Shown: piece after piece, positions 9,649 to 19,805 of the stretch
Numbering within the stretch: the stretch's first letter is position 1
Layout: each line of letters opens with the position of its first letter
NCBI RefSeq assembly: GCF_003206135.1
Contig: NZ_PZJT01000006.1
Coordinates: 69,250-133,249, forward strand
Origin: Salinicola salarius
GTDB taxonomy: Bacteria; Pseudomonadota; Gammaproteobacteria; Pseudomonadales; Halomonadaceae
Length of the DNA: 64,000 nt
Reading direction: 5' to 3'
Position numbers and translations under genes: made by a program
The notes under the pieces: generated by a model
Told to the model about the DNA's origin: nothing
The model's database searches: none
Seen by the model: the letters and a program-made list of their open reading frames with translations, nothing else

Positions 9649-11067
9649 TCAGTCGTCGATCGGTATGAGTCGGTCAAGGTCGGCCTGGGTAGGAGCCAGC
9701 TCTGCGATCTCGTTCATACGCTGTTGCAGGAAGGCCTCGAGTCGTGGATAGAGCGCGACTGCGCGATCCAATTGGGGGTCCTGGCCGGTGATATAAGCGC
9801 CAACGTTGATCAGGTCGCGGTTGCGCTGGTAGCGCGAGATCATCTGCTTGAAGCCTTGCGCCTGGCGCAGGCGCCTGGTGTCGACCACCGCCGGCATCGC
9901 ACGACTGATCGAGGCCTCGATATCGATGGCCGGGTAGTGGCCGCTCTCCGCCAGCTGTCTTGAAAGCACGATGTGGCCATCGAGAATCGCGCGGGCGGAG
10001 TCGGCGATGGGGTCCTGCTGGTCGTCACCTTCCGTCAGCACGGTATAGAAGGCGGTAATCGAGCCACCGCCGCGCTTGCCGTTGCCGGCCCGCTCCACCA
10101 GCGCCGGGAGCTTGGCGAAGACGGAGGGGGGGTAACCCTTGGTTGCAGGCGGCTCGCCGATGGCCAGCGCGATCTCGCGAGCCGCCATGGCATAGCGGGT
10201 CAGCGAATCCATGATCAACAGCACGTTGCGCCCCTGATCACGAAAGTCTTCCGCCAGCCGCGTCGCGTAGGCCGCGCCTTGCATGCGTTGCAGCGGCGAG
10301 GTATCGGCCGGGGCGGCAACCACCACGGCTCGGGCCAGGCCCTCGTCGCCCAGAATGTTTTCGATGAAGTCCTGAACTTCGCGCCCCCGTTCACCGATCA
10401 GGCCGACGACGATGACATCGGCATTGGTGAAGCGCGCCATCATGCCCAGCAGCACACTCTTGCCGACCCCGGAGCCGGCGAACAGGCCCATGCGCTGGCC
10501 GCGGCCCACGGTGAGCAGCCCGTTGATGGCACGGATGCCCACGTCGATGGCGGTATCGATGGGCGCACGGGCCAACGGGTTGATCGGCGGCGTGTCCAGC
10601 GGGGCGTGGGGTGCCTGCTCGAGCGGGCCGTGGTCGTCGAGTGGCCGGCCGTTACCGTCGACGACGCGGCCAAGCAGCCCGTCGCCCAGCGGGAAGCGCC
10701 TGGCGCTGGCGATGTCCAGGCGGTTGCCGCTGAGCGCGAGTACCCGCGCGCCCGGCAACAGGCCGCTGGTGTCTGCCAATGGCATCAGGAACAGCTTGTC
10801 CCCGGCGAATCCGACCACCTCCGCCTCGGCGAAGCGTTCGTCGTCGTGGCCGTTGCCGGGGGAGAGTTCGATCAGGCAGGCGCTGCCAAGCGGAAGGCGG
10901 ATGCCGATGGCTTCCAGCACCAGCCCCGTGGCGCGAGTCACCCGGCCTTCGTGGCGGTAATGGGAGAGTGATTCGACACGATGGCTGATCTTGCCCAGCA
11001 CTTGACGCCAATGCTGGTGGTGCTGGGAGACTCCCGACGAGATCGAGGACTCTGTGGCGTCACTCAT
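9649..11067 (-). CDS. fliI: FliI, flagellum-specific export ATPase
   Basis: Cytoplasmic hexameric ATPase of the flagellar type III export apparatus, homologous to F1-ATPase beta. Starting from the ATG at 11067 the protein has 472 residues, close to the family length. Walker A ([11 protein letters not shown]) lies at residues 194-204 and the Walker B/Asp segment ([15 protein letters not shown]) follows. The gene overlaps the fliH stop by 8 bp. An ATG one codon upstream (11070) is equally possible; both share the GAGAG ribosome site. The open frame continues to 11214, but that extension lies inside fliH and is not FliI-like. Confidence 0.95.
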   Translation of the reverse strand: MSDATESSISSGVSQHHQHWRQVLGKISHRVESLSHYRHEGRVTRATGLVLEAIGIRLPLGSACLIELSPGNGHDDERFAEAEVVGFAGDKLFLMPLADTSGLLPGARVLALSGNRLDIASARRFPLGDGLLGRVVDGNGRPLDDHGPLEQAPHAPLDTPPINPLARAPIDTAIDVGIRAINGLLTVGRGQRMGLFAGSGVGKSVLLGMMARFTNADVIVVGLIGERGREVQDFIENILGDEGLARAVVVAAPADTSPLQRMQGAAYATRLAEDFRDQGRNVLLIMDSLTRYAMAAREIALAIGEPPATKGYPPSVFAKLPALVERAGNGKRGGGSITAFYTVLTEGDDQQDPIADSARAILDGHIVLSRQLAESGHYPAIDIEASISRAMPAVVDTRRLRQAQGFKQMISRYQRNRDLINVGAYITGQDPQLDRAVALYPRLEAFLQQRMNEIAELAPTQADLDRLIPIDD

Positions 11068-11995
11068 CATCGGAGCTCTCGCCATCGAAACCCTCGCCAC
11101 CGAAACCCTCGCCATCGGCACTCTCGTGACCGAGGCCTTTACGACCGTTGCCGTTGTGGCTACCGCTGTGATCGGCACCTTCTTGCTTCGCGCCGTCACG
11201 GCGGGCGCGGTCATGGCCTGACTCGAGCTCGCTGTCCTGAGATTCAGGCTCCGCCGGTTGGCCGCTCGACGTCGTCTTGCGTTGGCGCCGCTGGTCGAGA
11301 ATCGCTTTCCACTGGGTGCTCAAGCTGGCATCGAGTCCGCCCGCGGCACTGGTGACATGGCAGCCACCGCGCTCGAGCGAAGGGTCGGCATGACACTCCC
11401 AGCCGCTGGCCTCGAGAGAGTCGCCCATGGACGTCGTTACCAGCTCCAGGTCATCCGGATGCAGCCACAGGCGGGGCTTGCCGTTCAGGGTGGTGTCGGC
11501 ATCGAGCAGCTCGCGCACCACGCTCAGGATATGTTCAGGGTTCGCGGCCAGCGACTCGCCCGCCAGTTGGCGGCCTGTGATCAGCGCCAGCTCGACCAGT
11601 TGATCGGCGACTTCGGTATCCAGCGTCGCCAATGCCTGGCGGAAATTGTCGGCCAGCTCGGCAAGGGGGCGCAGCGTCATGTCCAGGCGCTTGTTGAATT
11701 CCAGTTCGGCGGCTGCGTTGGCCGCTTCGAGACCTTCCTTGTAACCTGCCTGATAGCCTTGCTCGTGCCCTTCGCTGTAGCCGCTTTCGTAACCCTGTTG
11801 CCGGGCCTTTTCGGCGATCGCTCGGCGCGCCTTCTCCTCGGCGTCTTCCCGTTGCCGGCGACGACGCTGCGCTTCGGCGTTTGCGGCGGATTGACCGGGA
11901 GCCGGGGACGGGGCGCGCGCGAGCTCTTCCATCTGCCAGCGGTGCCATTCGACACGGTCAGATCCGGTCCGATTGCCGCGATCAGACGTAGCCAT
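11060..11995 (-). CDS. fliH: FliH, regulator of the flagellar export ATPase
   Basis: FliH binds FliI and links it to the C ring. The protein (311 residues from the ATG at 11995; a GTG at 12004 is an alternative) has the Gly-rich repeat region [20 protein letters not shown]. That is the GxxxG type helix typical of FliH, and the conserved C-terminal domain follows. After about residue 240 a long disordered tail begins, ending in five acidic pentapeptides of pattern xxxxE. The tail makes this FliH longer than usual. It overlaps fliG at its start and fliI at its end. Confidence 0.92.
   Translation of the reverse strand: MATSDRGNRTGSDRVEWHRWQMEELARAPSPAPGQSAANAEAQRRRRQREDAEEKARRAIAEKARQQGYESGYSEGHEQGYQAGYKEGLEAANAAAELEFNKRLDMTLRPLAELADNFRQALATLDTEVADQLVELALITGRQLAGESLAANPEHILSVVRELLDADTTLNGKPRLWLHPDDLELVTTSMGDSLEASGWECHADPSLERGGCHVTSAAGGLDASLSTQWKAILDQRRQRKTTSSGQPAEPESQDSELESGHDRARRDGAKQEGADHSGSHNGNGRKGLGHESADGEGFGGEGFDGESSDDE
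11063..11137. repeat. 15-bp in-frame repeat encoding the FliH C-terminal pentapeptides
   Basis: Five 15-bp units on the minus strand encode [20 protein letters not shown] and SSDDE directly before the fliH stop. The two central units differ at one base. The last unit also contains the fliI start codons. Confidence 0.85.
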
Positions 11996-12980
11996 CGTCG
12001 CCACCCGTCAAGGCGATTTCGCCGGAATCCGCCAGACGCCGTACGACCGCCAGAATCGACTTCTGTTCGTTTTCGACCTGCGATAGACGAACCGGTCCTC
12101 GGTTTTCCATGTCTTCGAGCATCAGCTGCGCCGCACGCTGAGACATGTTGCGCGTGAACTTGTCGACCAGTGCTTCTTCGGCACCGCGCAGTGCAATCAC
12201 CAGGGAGTTGGTTTCGACTTCGCGCAGGATCATCTGGATGCCGCGGTCGTCGATATCCAGCAGGTTCTCGAACAGGAACATCTCGTCGATGATGCGTTGC
12301 GCCAGATCTTCGCTGTGCGCGCGAACCACTTCGATGACCTGTTCTTCCTGAGTGGAGTTCATCAGGTTGAGAATCTCGGCCGCTGTCCTGACCCCGCCCA
12401 TCTTGCTGCGCTTCAGGTTGGTGCCGTCGAGCATCGAAGTGAGTACCTCGGTCAGTTCCTGCAGCGCTGCCGGCTGTACGCCGCTGAAGGTGGCGATGCG
12501 CAGCATGACGTCTTCGCGCAGCTTGTCGCCGAACAGTTCGAGAATATCGGCGGCCTGAGAGCGCTCCAGATGCACCAGGATCGTGGCGATGATCTGCGGG
12601 TGCTCGTCGCGGATCATTTCGGCGACCATCGACGCTTCCATCAGATTCAACGAGTCGATGCCCGACGCCGTATTGCTGGTCTCGAGAATGTCCTCGATCA
12701 GGCTGCTGGCGCGTTCGCTGCCCAGTGCCTTGGTCAGAACCGCGCGGATATGATCGCTGGAGTGCAGATTGATGGCCGTGAACTGCTCGGCTTCCTCGTA
12801 GAAATCGCGTAATACCGCCGCCATCTCCTGATGAGAGACCTGGCCGAGCTTGGCCATTTCCTGGCTGATCTCCTGCACCTCTCGGCTGGAGAGGTACTTG
12901 AAGACTTCCGCTGCGCTGTCTTCGTCCAGGGAGAGCAACAGGATGGCGCCGCGTCGAGCGCCAGTCATTTCCACCGTCAT
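11982..12980 (-). CDS. fliG: FliG, flagellar motor switch protein
   Basis: 332-residue rotor protein that contacts the stator and switches rotation sense. All three ARM-like parts are present: the N-terminal FliF-binding domain, the middle domain with [17 protein letters not shown] (the EHPQ motif), and the charged C-terminal torque helix region ([20 protein letters not shown]). It overlaps fliF by 4 bp (ATGA). Confidence 0.97.
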   Translation of the reverse strand: MTVEMTGARRGAILLLSLDEDSAAEVFKYLSSREVQEISQEMAKLGQVSHQEMAAVLRDFYEEAEQFTAINLHSSDHIRAVLTKALGSERASSLIEDILETSNTASGIDSLNLMEASMVAEMIRDEHPQIIATILVHLERSQAADILELFGDKLREDVMLRIATFSGVQPAALQELTEVLTSMLDGTNLKRSKMGGVRTAAEILNLMNSTQEEQVIEVVRAHSEDLAQRIIDEMFLFENLLDIDDRGIQMILREVETNSLVIALRGAEEALVDKFTRNMSQRAAQLMLEDMENRGPVRLSQVENEQKSILAVVRRLADSGEIALTGGDDGYV

Positions 12981-14791
12981 GATTTGTCCATCCAGCTTCT
13001 GACGACCATGGCGACCAGGCGGGGATCTTCCTGGGCGATTTCACGAACTTCCTTGAGATCCTGCTCGTAGCTCGAGGCGCCGCGACGGCTGCGTTCGCGT
13101 CTCGAGCCTTCTACAGGCTCGTCGCTGACGCCGCTGTCACTGACTGCCTGGTAGCTCGCGGCACCGGCGGCTGCCGCCGCGCCGGTGGCGGGTGTCGGTG
13201 CCGCCACCGGCGCGGGAGCGGGCTCTGCGGTCTGGCGACGCAGGAGCGGTTTCACCACCTTGAACCACAGGAACAGGGCGACCAGGGCGACGACGAGATA
13301 CTTCAGTACGCTCTTGCCGAGACTCCAGACTTCCGGCGTCTGCCACCAGGGCAGGGTATCGAAATCCTGTGCATCGATCTGGAACGGGCTGTTGACGACC
13401 TCGAGCGCATCGCCGCGAGCCGCCGAGAAACCCATCGCCTGACGAACCAGGCCACGAATCTGCTCCATCTCCGTATCGCTCAGCGCGACCTGGGTCGGAT
13501 TGCCGTCTTCATCCACGCCGTCTCGATAGTTGACGACAATGGCTGCCGACAGGCGCTCGATGTCGCCGCTGTGCTCTTTGACGTGCTCTACGGTACGGTC
13601 GACTTCGTAATTGATGGTACTGTCATGGCGTGCCCGGCCGGTGTCGGTGGTGTCAGCGGTCTCGGTGCCTTGCGTATCCGCGTTCTGGTTGTCGGCATTA
13701 TCGGCATCGTCGGCCCCATCGGTCTGGGCTTGGGTGCCCTGCGCGTTGATCGGGGAGGCGGCAACGCCCGGCGGCTGATTGCTCAGCGCGCCCGGTACGC
13801 CCATGGCGAGATCGCCATTGCTCTGGTACGACGAGCTGGTCTGCTGGCTGCGTACGGCGGCCTCGTTCGGCGCCTGGTTGGGGCCGTAACGCTCTGCGGT
13901 CTGCTCTCTTTGGGAGAAGTCGATTTGCGCGGTGACCTGCGCGCGCACGTTCCTGGCGCCGACGATCGGCGCCAGGATCGCCTCGATGCGCTGGGCGTAC
14001 TGGTCTTCGAGATTGTTGACGTAATCGAGCTGGCTACCATCCAGCTGGTTGTTGTTGCGGTTGGAGCGGCTCAGCAGATCGCCGTTCTGATCGATGACGG
14101 TGACGTCGTCGATGGCCAGTTGCGGCACGCTGCTGGAGACCATGTGGACGATGGCGTTGACCTGGCCTTCGCCCAGTACCCGACCCGGCTGCAGATCGAG
14201 GACGACGGAGGCGGAGGCGGGTTCGCTCTCGCGGACGAAGACGGACGGCTTGGCCATGGCGAGGTGGACACGGGCCCGCTCGACGCTGCCCAGCGTGCCG
14301 ATGGTACGGGCCAGCTCGCCCTCCAGGGCCCGCTGGTAGTTGACCTGCTCTGCGAACTGGCTGATGCCGAATGCCTGGTCGTCCATCAGCTCGAAGCCGA
14401 CGCCGCTGGCTTCGGGAAGCCCCTGTTCGGCCAGCCGGAGACGAGTCTGGCGGACCTGATCGGCCGGGACGAGCAGGGCCTGGCCGCCCTCGCTGAACTC
14501 GTAGGGGATGCCCATGGTATCGAGCTGGGTGATGATTCGACCGCCGTCGGCGTCAGTCAGCGTCGAATAGAGAACCCGATATTCCGGGCTGCGAGCCCAC
14601 AGCAGCAAGGCGATCACGATAGCCACGGCGGCGGCGCCGGCTACGATCAGCGGGATACGGGGGTTCCGCTGCAATCTGTTCAACCAGTCGCGGCCGCCGG
14701 AGGTCGTCTCCGAAGCGGCTTGGCGATTCGAATTCCGGGCGGATGCATTGGCTGAATTCTGAGCGTCGTTGGACGACGTGGCCGTGCTCAT
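12977..14791 (-). CDS. fliF: FliF, flagellar MS-ring protein
   Basis: 604-residue inner-membrane ring protein that nucleates the basal body. It has a Ser/Asn-rich N-terminal tail, a first membrane helix (about residues 48-67), ring-building domains ([44 protein letters not shown]), and a second membrane helix at about residue 490. The C-terminal FliG-binding tail ends [12 protein letters not shown]. An acidic low-complexity insert (about residues 345-385) is rich in Asp/Ala/Thr. First gene of the leftward run. Confidence 0.97.
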   Translation of the reverse strand: MSTATSSNDAQNSANASARNSNRQAASETTSGGRDWLNRLQRNPRIPLIVAGAAAVAIVIALLLWARSPEYRVLYSTLTDADGGRIITQLDTMGIPYEFSEGGQALLVPADQVRQTRLRLAEQGLPEASGVGFELMDDQAFGISQFAEQVNYQRALEGELARTIGTLGSVERARVHLAMAKPSVFVRESEPASASVVLDLQPGRVLGEGQVNAIVHMVSSSVPQLAIDDVTVIDQNGDLLSRSNRNNNQLDGSQLDYVNNLEDQYAQRIEAILAPIVGARNVRAQVTAQIDFSQREQTAERYGPNQAPNEAAVRSQQTSSSYQSNGDLAMGVPGALSNQPPGVAASPINAQGTQAQTDGADDADNADNQNADTQGTETADTTDTGRARHDSTINYEVDRTVEHVKEHSGDIERLSAAIVVNYRDGVDEDGNPTQVALSDTEMEQIRGLVRQAMGFSAARGDALEVVNSPFQIDAQDFDTLPWWQTPEVWSLGKSVLKYLVVALVALFLWFKVVKPLLRRQTAEPAPAPVAAPTPATGAAAAAGAASYQAVSDSGVSDEPVEGSRRERSRRGASSYEQDLKEVREIAQEDPRLVAMVVRSWMDKS

Positions 14792-15096
14792 GTCGGACTC
14801 CGCTCATGGCACGTGGTGCGACTCGACAACATAGCAGTAGTCTGCTCCCTGCAACGCGTCTGCTCATCCGTGCCTCGACACGCTCGGAGAGTCAGTCCGA
14901 CGCGGCCCTGGCCGGGGCGTTAGTTTGATGGCAGCCATTATGTGTCGATGCGTTAATGGCGAAGGTGGGAAAAGCCGATGTTTTCACGCGCATTTACCGC
15001 GATAGTGTTTGGCTTGCTATTGATAGGCTGCCAGCGTCGAATCCACCGGCGGTCGTGTCGTCTTTCCACGGGGCGCCGTCATACAGGAAAAACTTC
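14792..15096. other. Divergent intergenic region between fliF and fliE
   Basis: 305 bp with no supported gene. It must contain the promoters for fliF (leftward) and fliE (rightward). Near-matches to sigma-54 elements have the wrong spacing. A weak sigma-28-like pair (TTAA at about 14954 and GCCGATGT at 14974-14981) faces fliE. None is convincing. Confidence 0.5.
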
Positions 15097-15423
15097 ATGA
15101 GTGCTCCAGCCATTCAAGCGGCGCTTCAGCAAATGCAGGCTCTCTCGGCTCAGGCGAGCGGACAGGGCATGAGCGCGCAGAGCCCTGCTGCCGAGACTCA
15201 CGGCAGCTTCGCCGGGGAACTGCAGGCCTCGCTCGGACGAATCAATCAGATGCAGCAGTCCGCCAATCAGCAGGCCATGGCCTTCCAGGCCGGCGATCCC
15301 GACGTGGCATTGAACGACGTGATGATCGATTCCCAGAAGGCGAGCGTGGCCTTCGACATGGGCGTCCAGGTACGTAATCGCCTCGTGACCGCGTACAAGG
15401 AAATCATGGGGCTGCAGATTTAA
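15097..15423 (+). CDS. fliE: FliE, flagellar basal-body MS-ring/rod junction protein
   Basis: FliE connects the MS ring to the proximal rod and is the first rod-type export substrate. The 108-residue protein begins MSAPAIQAALQQMQAL. Its C-terminal half is conserved (DVALNDVMIDSQKASVAFDMGVQVRNRLVTAYKEIM; this stretch is the diagnostic part). The ATG at 15097 is chosen because AGGAAA lies 7 bases upstream and the family starts here. An open frame extends upstream but is not FliE-like. Confidence 0.95.
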   Translation: MSAPAIQAALQQMQALSAQASGQGMSAQSPAAETHGSFAGELQASLGRINQMQQSANQQAMAFQAGDPDVALNDVMIDSQKASVAFDMGVQVRNRLVTAYKEIMGLQI

Positions 15424-15461
15424 GGCGCTTTTCCGGCCTCGTTTTGCGCTTCACCGAAGCT

Positions 15462-15487
15462 CGGCGGTCGTTTGACCGCCGGGCTTT
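15462..15487 (+). terminator. Probable rho-independent terminator of fliE
   Basis: An 8-bp perfect stem (15462-15469 with 15474-15481) with a GTTT loop is followed by GGCTTTT. It lies 39 bp after the fliE stop and before the convergent rarD end. Confidence 0.6.
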
Positions 15488-15496
15488 TCGCGTTCA

Positions 15497-16462
15497 TCAG
15501 ACACCACGCTTGCGATGCTGGCGCCATGTTTCCACCGAGTAGAATCCGAGCCCGATCCAGATCAGGACGAAGGTGGTCAGTTGGGGCCACGAGAGGGTTT
15601 CGTCGAATACCCATAGCGCCAGCAGGAACTGCAGCGTCGGATTGAGATACATCAGAAAGCCGACGGTGGAGAGCGTCAGCCGTCGCGCGGCGCCAGCGAA
15701 GGCGAGCAGTGGCAGGGTGGTGACGACGCCACTGATGATCATCAGCGCGGTGGTTTTCGATGTCTCGCCAAAATGGGACTGGCCATGCCAGGCCAGCCAG
15801 GCCAACGCGGCGAGGCTCAATGGCAGCAGCAGGCTTGTTTCTACCAACAGACCCGACAGCGCATCCAGGGAAACACGCTTGCGCAACAACCCGTAGGTGC
15901 CGAATGTCATGGCCAGCACCAGGCTTATCCAGGGTAGCTTGCCGAGTATCACCAGTTGCAGCAGAACGGCGCCGAGCGCGAGGCCGATCGCCAGCATCTG
16001 CCAGCGCCCCAGCCGTTCGCGCAGCACGAGCATCCCTAACGCCACATTGACCAGCGGCGTCATGAAGTAGCCCAGGCTCGCCTCGAGCACGTGGTGGGTT
16101 TCCACCGCGTAGATATAGAGCCCCCAGTTCAGCGCGATGAGCAGTGCGCAGCCGAGGCTCCAGCTCAGCCCGCGGACCAGATCGCGCGGGCTTCGAAAGC
16201 TACGGCCCAACACGGCCCAGCGTCTCATCAGCGTGACCACGACGATCAGGAAGGCGCAGGACCAGAGGATGCGCTGGATCAGTACCTCGAACGCGGGCAC
16301 GCCATCGAACAGCGAAAAGAACAGGGGAAAACAGCCCCACATCGCGTACGCGCCGACGCCGAACACGACGCCAAGGCGCGCATCGCTCGCGGAAGCCTGC
16401 CGCTCGGGGGCTGCCGTCTCGGTGGTTCGAGGTCGGGAATCATCCATTGCAGGGCTCGACAT
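15497..16462 (-). CDS. rarD: RarD-type EamA-family membrane transporter
   Basis: 321-residue drug/metabolite-transporter superfamily protein with about ten membrane helices. Typical RarD segments are visible (GVVFGVGAYAMWGCFPLFF, NWGLYIYAVETHHVLEASLGYF). RarD is named after chloramphenicol sensitivity in E. coli; the substrate is not established. GGAG is 8 bases upstream of the ATG. It is divergent from the omega-amidase gene and convergent with fliE. Confidence 0.88.
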   Translation of the reverse strand: MSSPAMDDSRPRTTETAAPERQASASDARLGVVFGVGAYAMWGCFPLFFSLFDGVPAFEVLIQRILWSCAFLIVVVTLMRRWAVLGRSFRSPRDLVRGLSWSLGCALLIALNWGLYIYAVETHHVLEASLGYFMTPLVNVALGMLVLRERLGRWQMLAIGLALGAVLLQLVILGKLPWISLVLAMTFGTYGLLRKRVSLDALSGLLVETSLLLPLSLAALAWLAWHGQSHFGETSKTTALMIISGVVTTLPLLAFAGAARRLTLSTVGFLMYLNPTLQFLLALWVFDETLSWPQLTTFVLIWIGLGFYSVETWRQHRKRGV

Positions 16463-16590
16463 GATCGACGCTCCATATCTCGGGCCCGTAATCTATCATG
16501 ACCAACGTCACGCAGGCTGCCCGATGTCGACGGGAAATGTACCGGAATGTTCCGTGTCAGACGAAGGCGGCGATTTCAAAGAGGAAAGCC

Positions 16591-17394
16591 ATGAACGAGT
16601 TACGCGTCAGCCTCGTACAGAGCGAGCTGCATTGGGAGGATCCGGCAGCCAATCGACGCCTGCTGGATGGCCGCATGGGGACGCTGGATGGCAGCCGGAC
16701 CGATCTGATCGTGCTGCCGGAAATGTTCGCCACCGGGTTCACCATGAATGCCGAAGCGATGGCGGAGCCCTTCGACGCCAGCCCGACGCTGGACTGGATG
16801 CGCAGCCAGGCGCAGGAGCGAGGCTGCACCATCACCGGGAGCCTGGCGATCGCCGACGGTGGGCGCCGCTACAACCGGCTGATCTGGATGACGCCGGAAG
16901 GGGTGATGACCCATTACGACAAGCGTCATCTGTTTCGCATGGGCGATGAGCCCAGGCATTACGCGGCGGGCACCCGGCGCCAGGTGGTCGAGATCAAGGG
17001 CGTGCGTATCCTGCTGTCGGTGTGTTACGACCTGCGTTTTCCGGTATGGCTGCGCCAGCAACCCGGCGCTGGGCAACCTTTCGAATACGACGCGCTGCTG
17101 TGCGTCGCCAACTGGCCGGCGCCGCGCAGACACCCGTGGCGAACGCTGCTGCAGGCGCGCGCCATCGAGAATCTGAGCTACGTGATCGGCGTCAACCGGG
17201 TGGGAGAGGATGGCAACGGGCTGCCTTACGCCGGCGACTCCATGGTGGTGGACTTCAAGGGCGAGCCGCTGGCCGATCATCCGCCGGGCGAGGCGTTCGT
17301 CGAAACCGTCACGATTTCCAGCGATGCGTTAAAGACGTTTCGCGACAAGTTCCCGGCGTGGCAAGATGCCGACACTTTTCACTGGGGTGACTGA
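16591..17394 (+). CDS. yafV: Omega-amidase / carbon-nitrogen hydrolase (YafV type)
   Basis: Member of the nitrilase superfamily. The catalytic triad is visible: Glu44 (LPEMF), Lys111 (HYDKRHLF) and Cys145 (LLSVCYDLRFP). The sequence matches the YafV/Nit2-like omega-amidases, which hydrolyse 2-oxoglutaramate or 2-oxosuccinamate. The 267-residue start at 16591 has GAGGAAAG upstream; the frame opens earlier, but the upstream residues are not family-like. The last codons and stop lie in a 21-bp tandem duplication that continues up to rsuA. Confidence 0.85.
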   Translation: MNELRVSLVQSELHWEDPAANRRLLDGRMGTLDGSRTDLIVLPEMFATGFTMNAEAMAEPFDASPTLDWMRSQAQERGCTITGSLAIADGGRRYNRLIWMTPEGVMTHYDKRHLFRMGDEPRHYAAGTRRQVVEIKGVRILLSVCYDLRFPVWLRQQPGAGQPFEYDALLCVANWPAPRRHPWRTLLQARAIENLSYVIGVNRVGEDGNGLPYAGDSMVVDFKGEPLADHPPGEAFVETVTISSDALKTFRDKFPAWQDADTFHWGD

Positions 17395-17416
17395 CCTTTT
17401 CACTGGGATGACTGAC
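17375..17416. repeat. 21-bp tandem duplication across the yafV stop
   Basis: Two adjacent 21-bp copies (17375-17395 and 17396-17416) differ at one base. The first holds the last yafV codons and its stop; the second occupies the entire gap to the rsuA start at 17418. Confidence 0.95.
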
Positions 17417-17417
17417 A

Positions 17418-18119
17418 ATGCGGTTGGATCGATTTCTTAGCGAGGCCACGGAACTCACGCGCAGCCAGGCCAAGCGCGCACTGCGCCAGTTCGAGGTCAG
17501 CGTCGACGGCGAAGTGACGCGAGACGCCTCGTATCAGGTTTCCGACGACCAGGTGGTGCGTTGGCAGGGCGACATACTGGAACGGGTCGGCTGGAGATAT
17601 TTGATGATGCACAAGCCGGTAGGTGTCGAGTGCTCCCTGCGCCCGACGCATCATCCCTCCGTGCTGAGTTTGATCGATATCCCGCAGATCGAGCGGGTGC
17701 ATCCGGTAGGGCGGCTGGATCTCGATACTTCGGGACTGCTGCTGATCAGCGACGATGGCAAGTGGACGCACCGCGTGACCTCGCCGAACCGCGCCTGTGT
17801 GAAGCGCTATCGGGCGACATTGGGTGAACCTCTGATAGCGGGCGAGGCTGAGCGCATCGCGGAACAGTTTGCCGAGGGCGTCGAGTTGAACGGTGACGAC
17901 AGGCCGACCCGGCCGGCCACCTTCGAAGCCGTGGGTGATACCGAAGTGCTGATCGGCGTCACCGAAGGCCGCTACCACCTGGTCCGGCGCATGCTGACGG
18001 CGGTGGGGCACACGGTCGAGACGCTGCACCGTGAAGCGATCGGGCCGCTGGAGCTCGACCCGGATCTCGAACCCGGCGAATGTCGCTATCTGCGCCCGGA
18101 AGAGATAGCCGCGTTCTGA
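17418..18119 (+). CDS. rsuA: RsuA, 16S rRNA pseudouridine(516) synthase
   Basis: Converts U516 of 16S rRNA to pseudouridine. The 233-residue protein has an N-terminal S4 RNA-binding domain (MRLDRFLSEATELTRSQAKR). The catalytic motif is GRLDLDTSGLLL with Asp101, and a C-terminal motif EGRYHLVRRM follows. Length matches RsuA rather than RluB/E. It starts 2 bp after the duplicated end of the preceding gene, so the two are probably cotranscribed. Confidence 0.93.
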   Translation: MRLDRFLSEATELTRSQAKRALRQFEVSVDGEVTRDASYQVSDDQVVRWQGDILERVGWRYLMMHKPVGVECSLRPTHHPSVLSLIDIPQIERVHPVGRLDLDTSGLLLISDDGKWTHRVTSPNRACVKRYRATLGEPLIAGEAERIAEQFAEGVELNGDDRPTRPATFEAVGDTEVLIGVTEGRYHLVRRMLTAVGHTVETLHREAIGPLELDPDLEPGECRYLRPEEIAAF

Positions 18120-18212
18120 ATGCCTTCCAGCGGGAAGCGGGAGCGCGGGCTTCAATTTTTATACCGTTATCTTGTTTTGGAAAAACACCTTCAGGCTGCC
18201 TCGAATTCGTCA

Positions 18213-19805
18213 TCAAGGCGGGGAGAGGGAGGAAGCGTCGATCAGCGCTCGTGTGTAAGCCGATTGCGGGTTTTCGAGCAGCCCCTCGCACTCTCCCTGT
18301 TCGACGACTTTGCCGTCCTTCAGCACCAGTATGTTGTGCGCCATCGCCCTGACCACGGCGAGGTCGTGGCTGATGAACAGATAGGCGAGGCCGTGTCTGG
18401 CCTGGACGTTGCGCAGCAGCTCGATCAGTTGCTTCTGCACCGTGCGATCGAGGGCCGAGGTCGGTTCGTCGAGGACCAGCAGACTCGGCTTGAGGATCAG
18501 GGCGCGGGCGATGGCGATACGCTGGCGCTGGCCGCCGGAGAACTCGTGAGGGTAGCGGTCGCCGCAGTCTGGCGGCAGGTCGACGTCGCGGAGCGCTTCG
18601 GCAATGCGCTCGGCCACGGTCGATTCGTCGAGCTCGGGATGATGGAAACGCAGCCCCTCGCTGATGATATCGGCAACCGGCATGCGCGGTGACAGCGAGC
18701 CGTAGGGGTCCTGGAACACGATCTGGAACCCGCGTCGCTGGCGCCTGAGCGCATCGCCGCTCAAGGTATCGAGCCGCTGTCCGGCGAAGCGGATCTCGCC
18801 GCTGGCGGGCAGCAGCCGGATCAGGGCCGAGGCCAGCGTTGTCTTGCCGGAGCCGGATTCACCGACGATGCCGAGTGTTTCCCCTTTACGGAGTTGCAGC
18901 GACAACGGCTCGACGGCGACGAAAGCCGGAGGGCGCGGCCGCAGGAAGGGCTTGGGTCGGGGAAACGCCACGCTGACGCGATCGGCGGCCAGCAGCGGTG
19001 TTTCGCCGTCCTGTTCCGGAGGCGTCGGCCGACCGCTGGGAATGGCATCGATCAGTTGTCGCGTGTAGGCGGCCTGCGGCGTGTCGAAGACGACGGGCGT
19101 GGGGCCGGTCTCCACGCGCTCGCCACGACGCATGACGACGACCCGGTCGGCATGGCGACGCACCAGGTTGAGATCGTGGCTGATCAGCAGCAGGCCCATG
19201 TCGTGACGATCCCGCAGGTCGTCCAGCAGCGCCAGAATCTCCTGTTGAACCGTCACGTCCAGCGCCGTGGTGGGCTCGTCGGCGATCAGTAGTTTCGGGT
19301 CGTTGGCGATCGCCATGGCGATCATCACCCGCTGGCGTTGCCCGCCGGAGAGCTGGTGGGGCCAGGCCGTGATCAGCTCCTCGACCCGGGGCAGCCTGAC
19401 CTGTGTCAGTAGCTCCTTGATGCGGCGTCTGGCGGCTTCGCCTCGAAGCCCTTGATGCAGGCGCAGCGTTTCTCCCAGTTGCTTGCCGACGCTATGCAAC
19501 GGATTCAGCGACGTCATCGGCTCCTGGAAGATGAAACCGATCTGCCCGCCGCGCAGCGCGTTCCATTGGCGAGGCGAGAGATGGCCGATATCGCGGCCGT
19601 CGAAATAGCGCTCTCCCTGGATGTCGGTGCCCGCCGGCAACAGGCCCAGCGCCCCCAGTGCGCTGACCGACTTGCCCGACCCCGACTCCCCGACCACGGC
19701 GACGGTTTCTCCTCGATCGACATGCAAATCCAGCGCGGTTACCGCCGCCTGGGCACCGAAGCGGATGGTCAGTTGGCGCAGTTCGAACAGTCGCTTGTCG
19801 CTCAT
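18213..19805 (-). CDS. yejF: YejF-type ABC transporter ATPase (fused double NBD)
   Basis: 530-residue ATPase with two complete ABC cassettes in tandem. Each has Walker A (GESGSGKS and GESGSGKT) and the LSGGQRQR or FSGGQRQR signature. Together they energise the YejBE permease for oligopeptide or microcin C-type peptide import. It overlaps yejE by 4 bp and is the last gene of the operon. Confidence 0.93.
   Translation of the reverse strand: MSDKRLFELRQLTIRFGAQAAVTALDLHVDRGETVAVVGESGSGKSVSALGALGLLPAGTDIQGERYFDGRDIGHLSPRQWNALRGGQIGFIFQEPMTSLNPLHSVGKQLGETLRLHQGLRGEAARRRIKELLTQVRLPRVEELITAWPHQLSGGQRQRVMIAMAIANDPKLLIADEPTTALDVTVQQEILALLDDLRDRHDMGLLLISHDLNLVRRHADRVVVMRRGERVETGPTPVVFDTPQAAYTRQLIDAIPSGRPTPPEQDGETPLLAADRVSVAFPRPKPFLRPRPPAFVAVEPLSLQLRKGETLGIVGESGSGKTTLASALIRLLPASGEIRFAGQRLDTLSGDALRRQRRGFQIVFQDPYGSLSPRMPVADIISEGLRFHHPELDESTVAERIAEALRDVDLPPDCGDRYPHEFSGGQRQRIAIARALILKPSLLVLDEPTSALDRTVQKQLIELLRNVQARHGLAYLFISHDLAVVRAMAHNILVLKDGKVVEQGECEGLLENPQSAYTRALIDASSLSPP

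Noticed and set aside
11068..11214. Upstream extension of fliI to a start at 11214
   Set aside because: The extra residues are a low-complexity VxRVxMARV string that comes from reading the fliH tail in another frame. FliI-like sequence begins near 11067.
14807..14877. Sigma-54-like elements between fliF and fliE
   Set aside because: TGGCACG at 14807-14813 and a reverse-strand GGCACG near 14870 have 8 and 9 bases between the GG and GC elements instead of 10.
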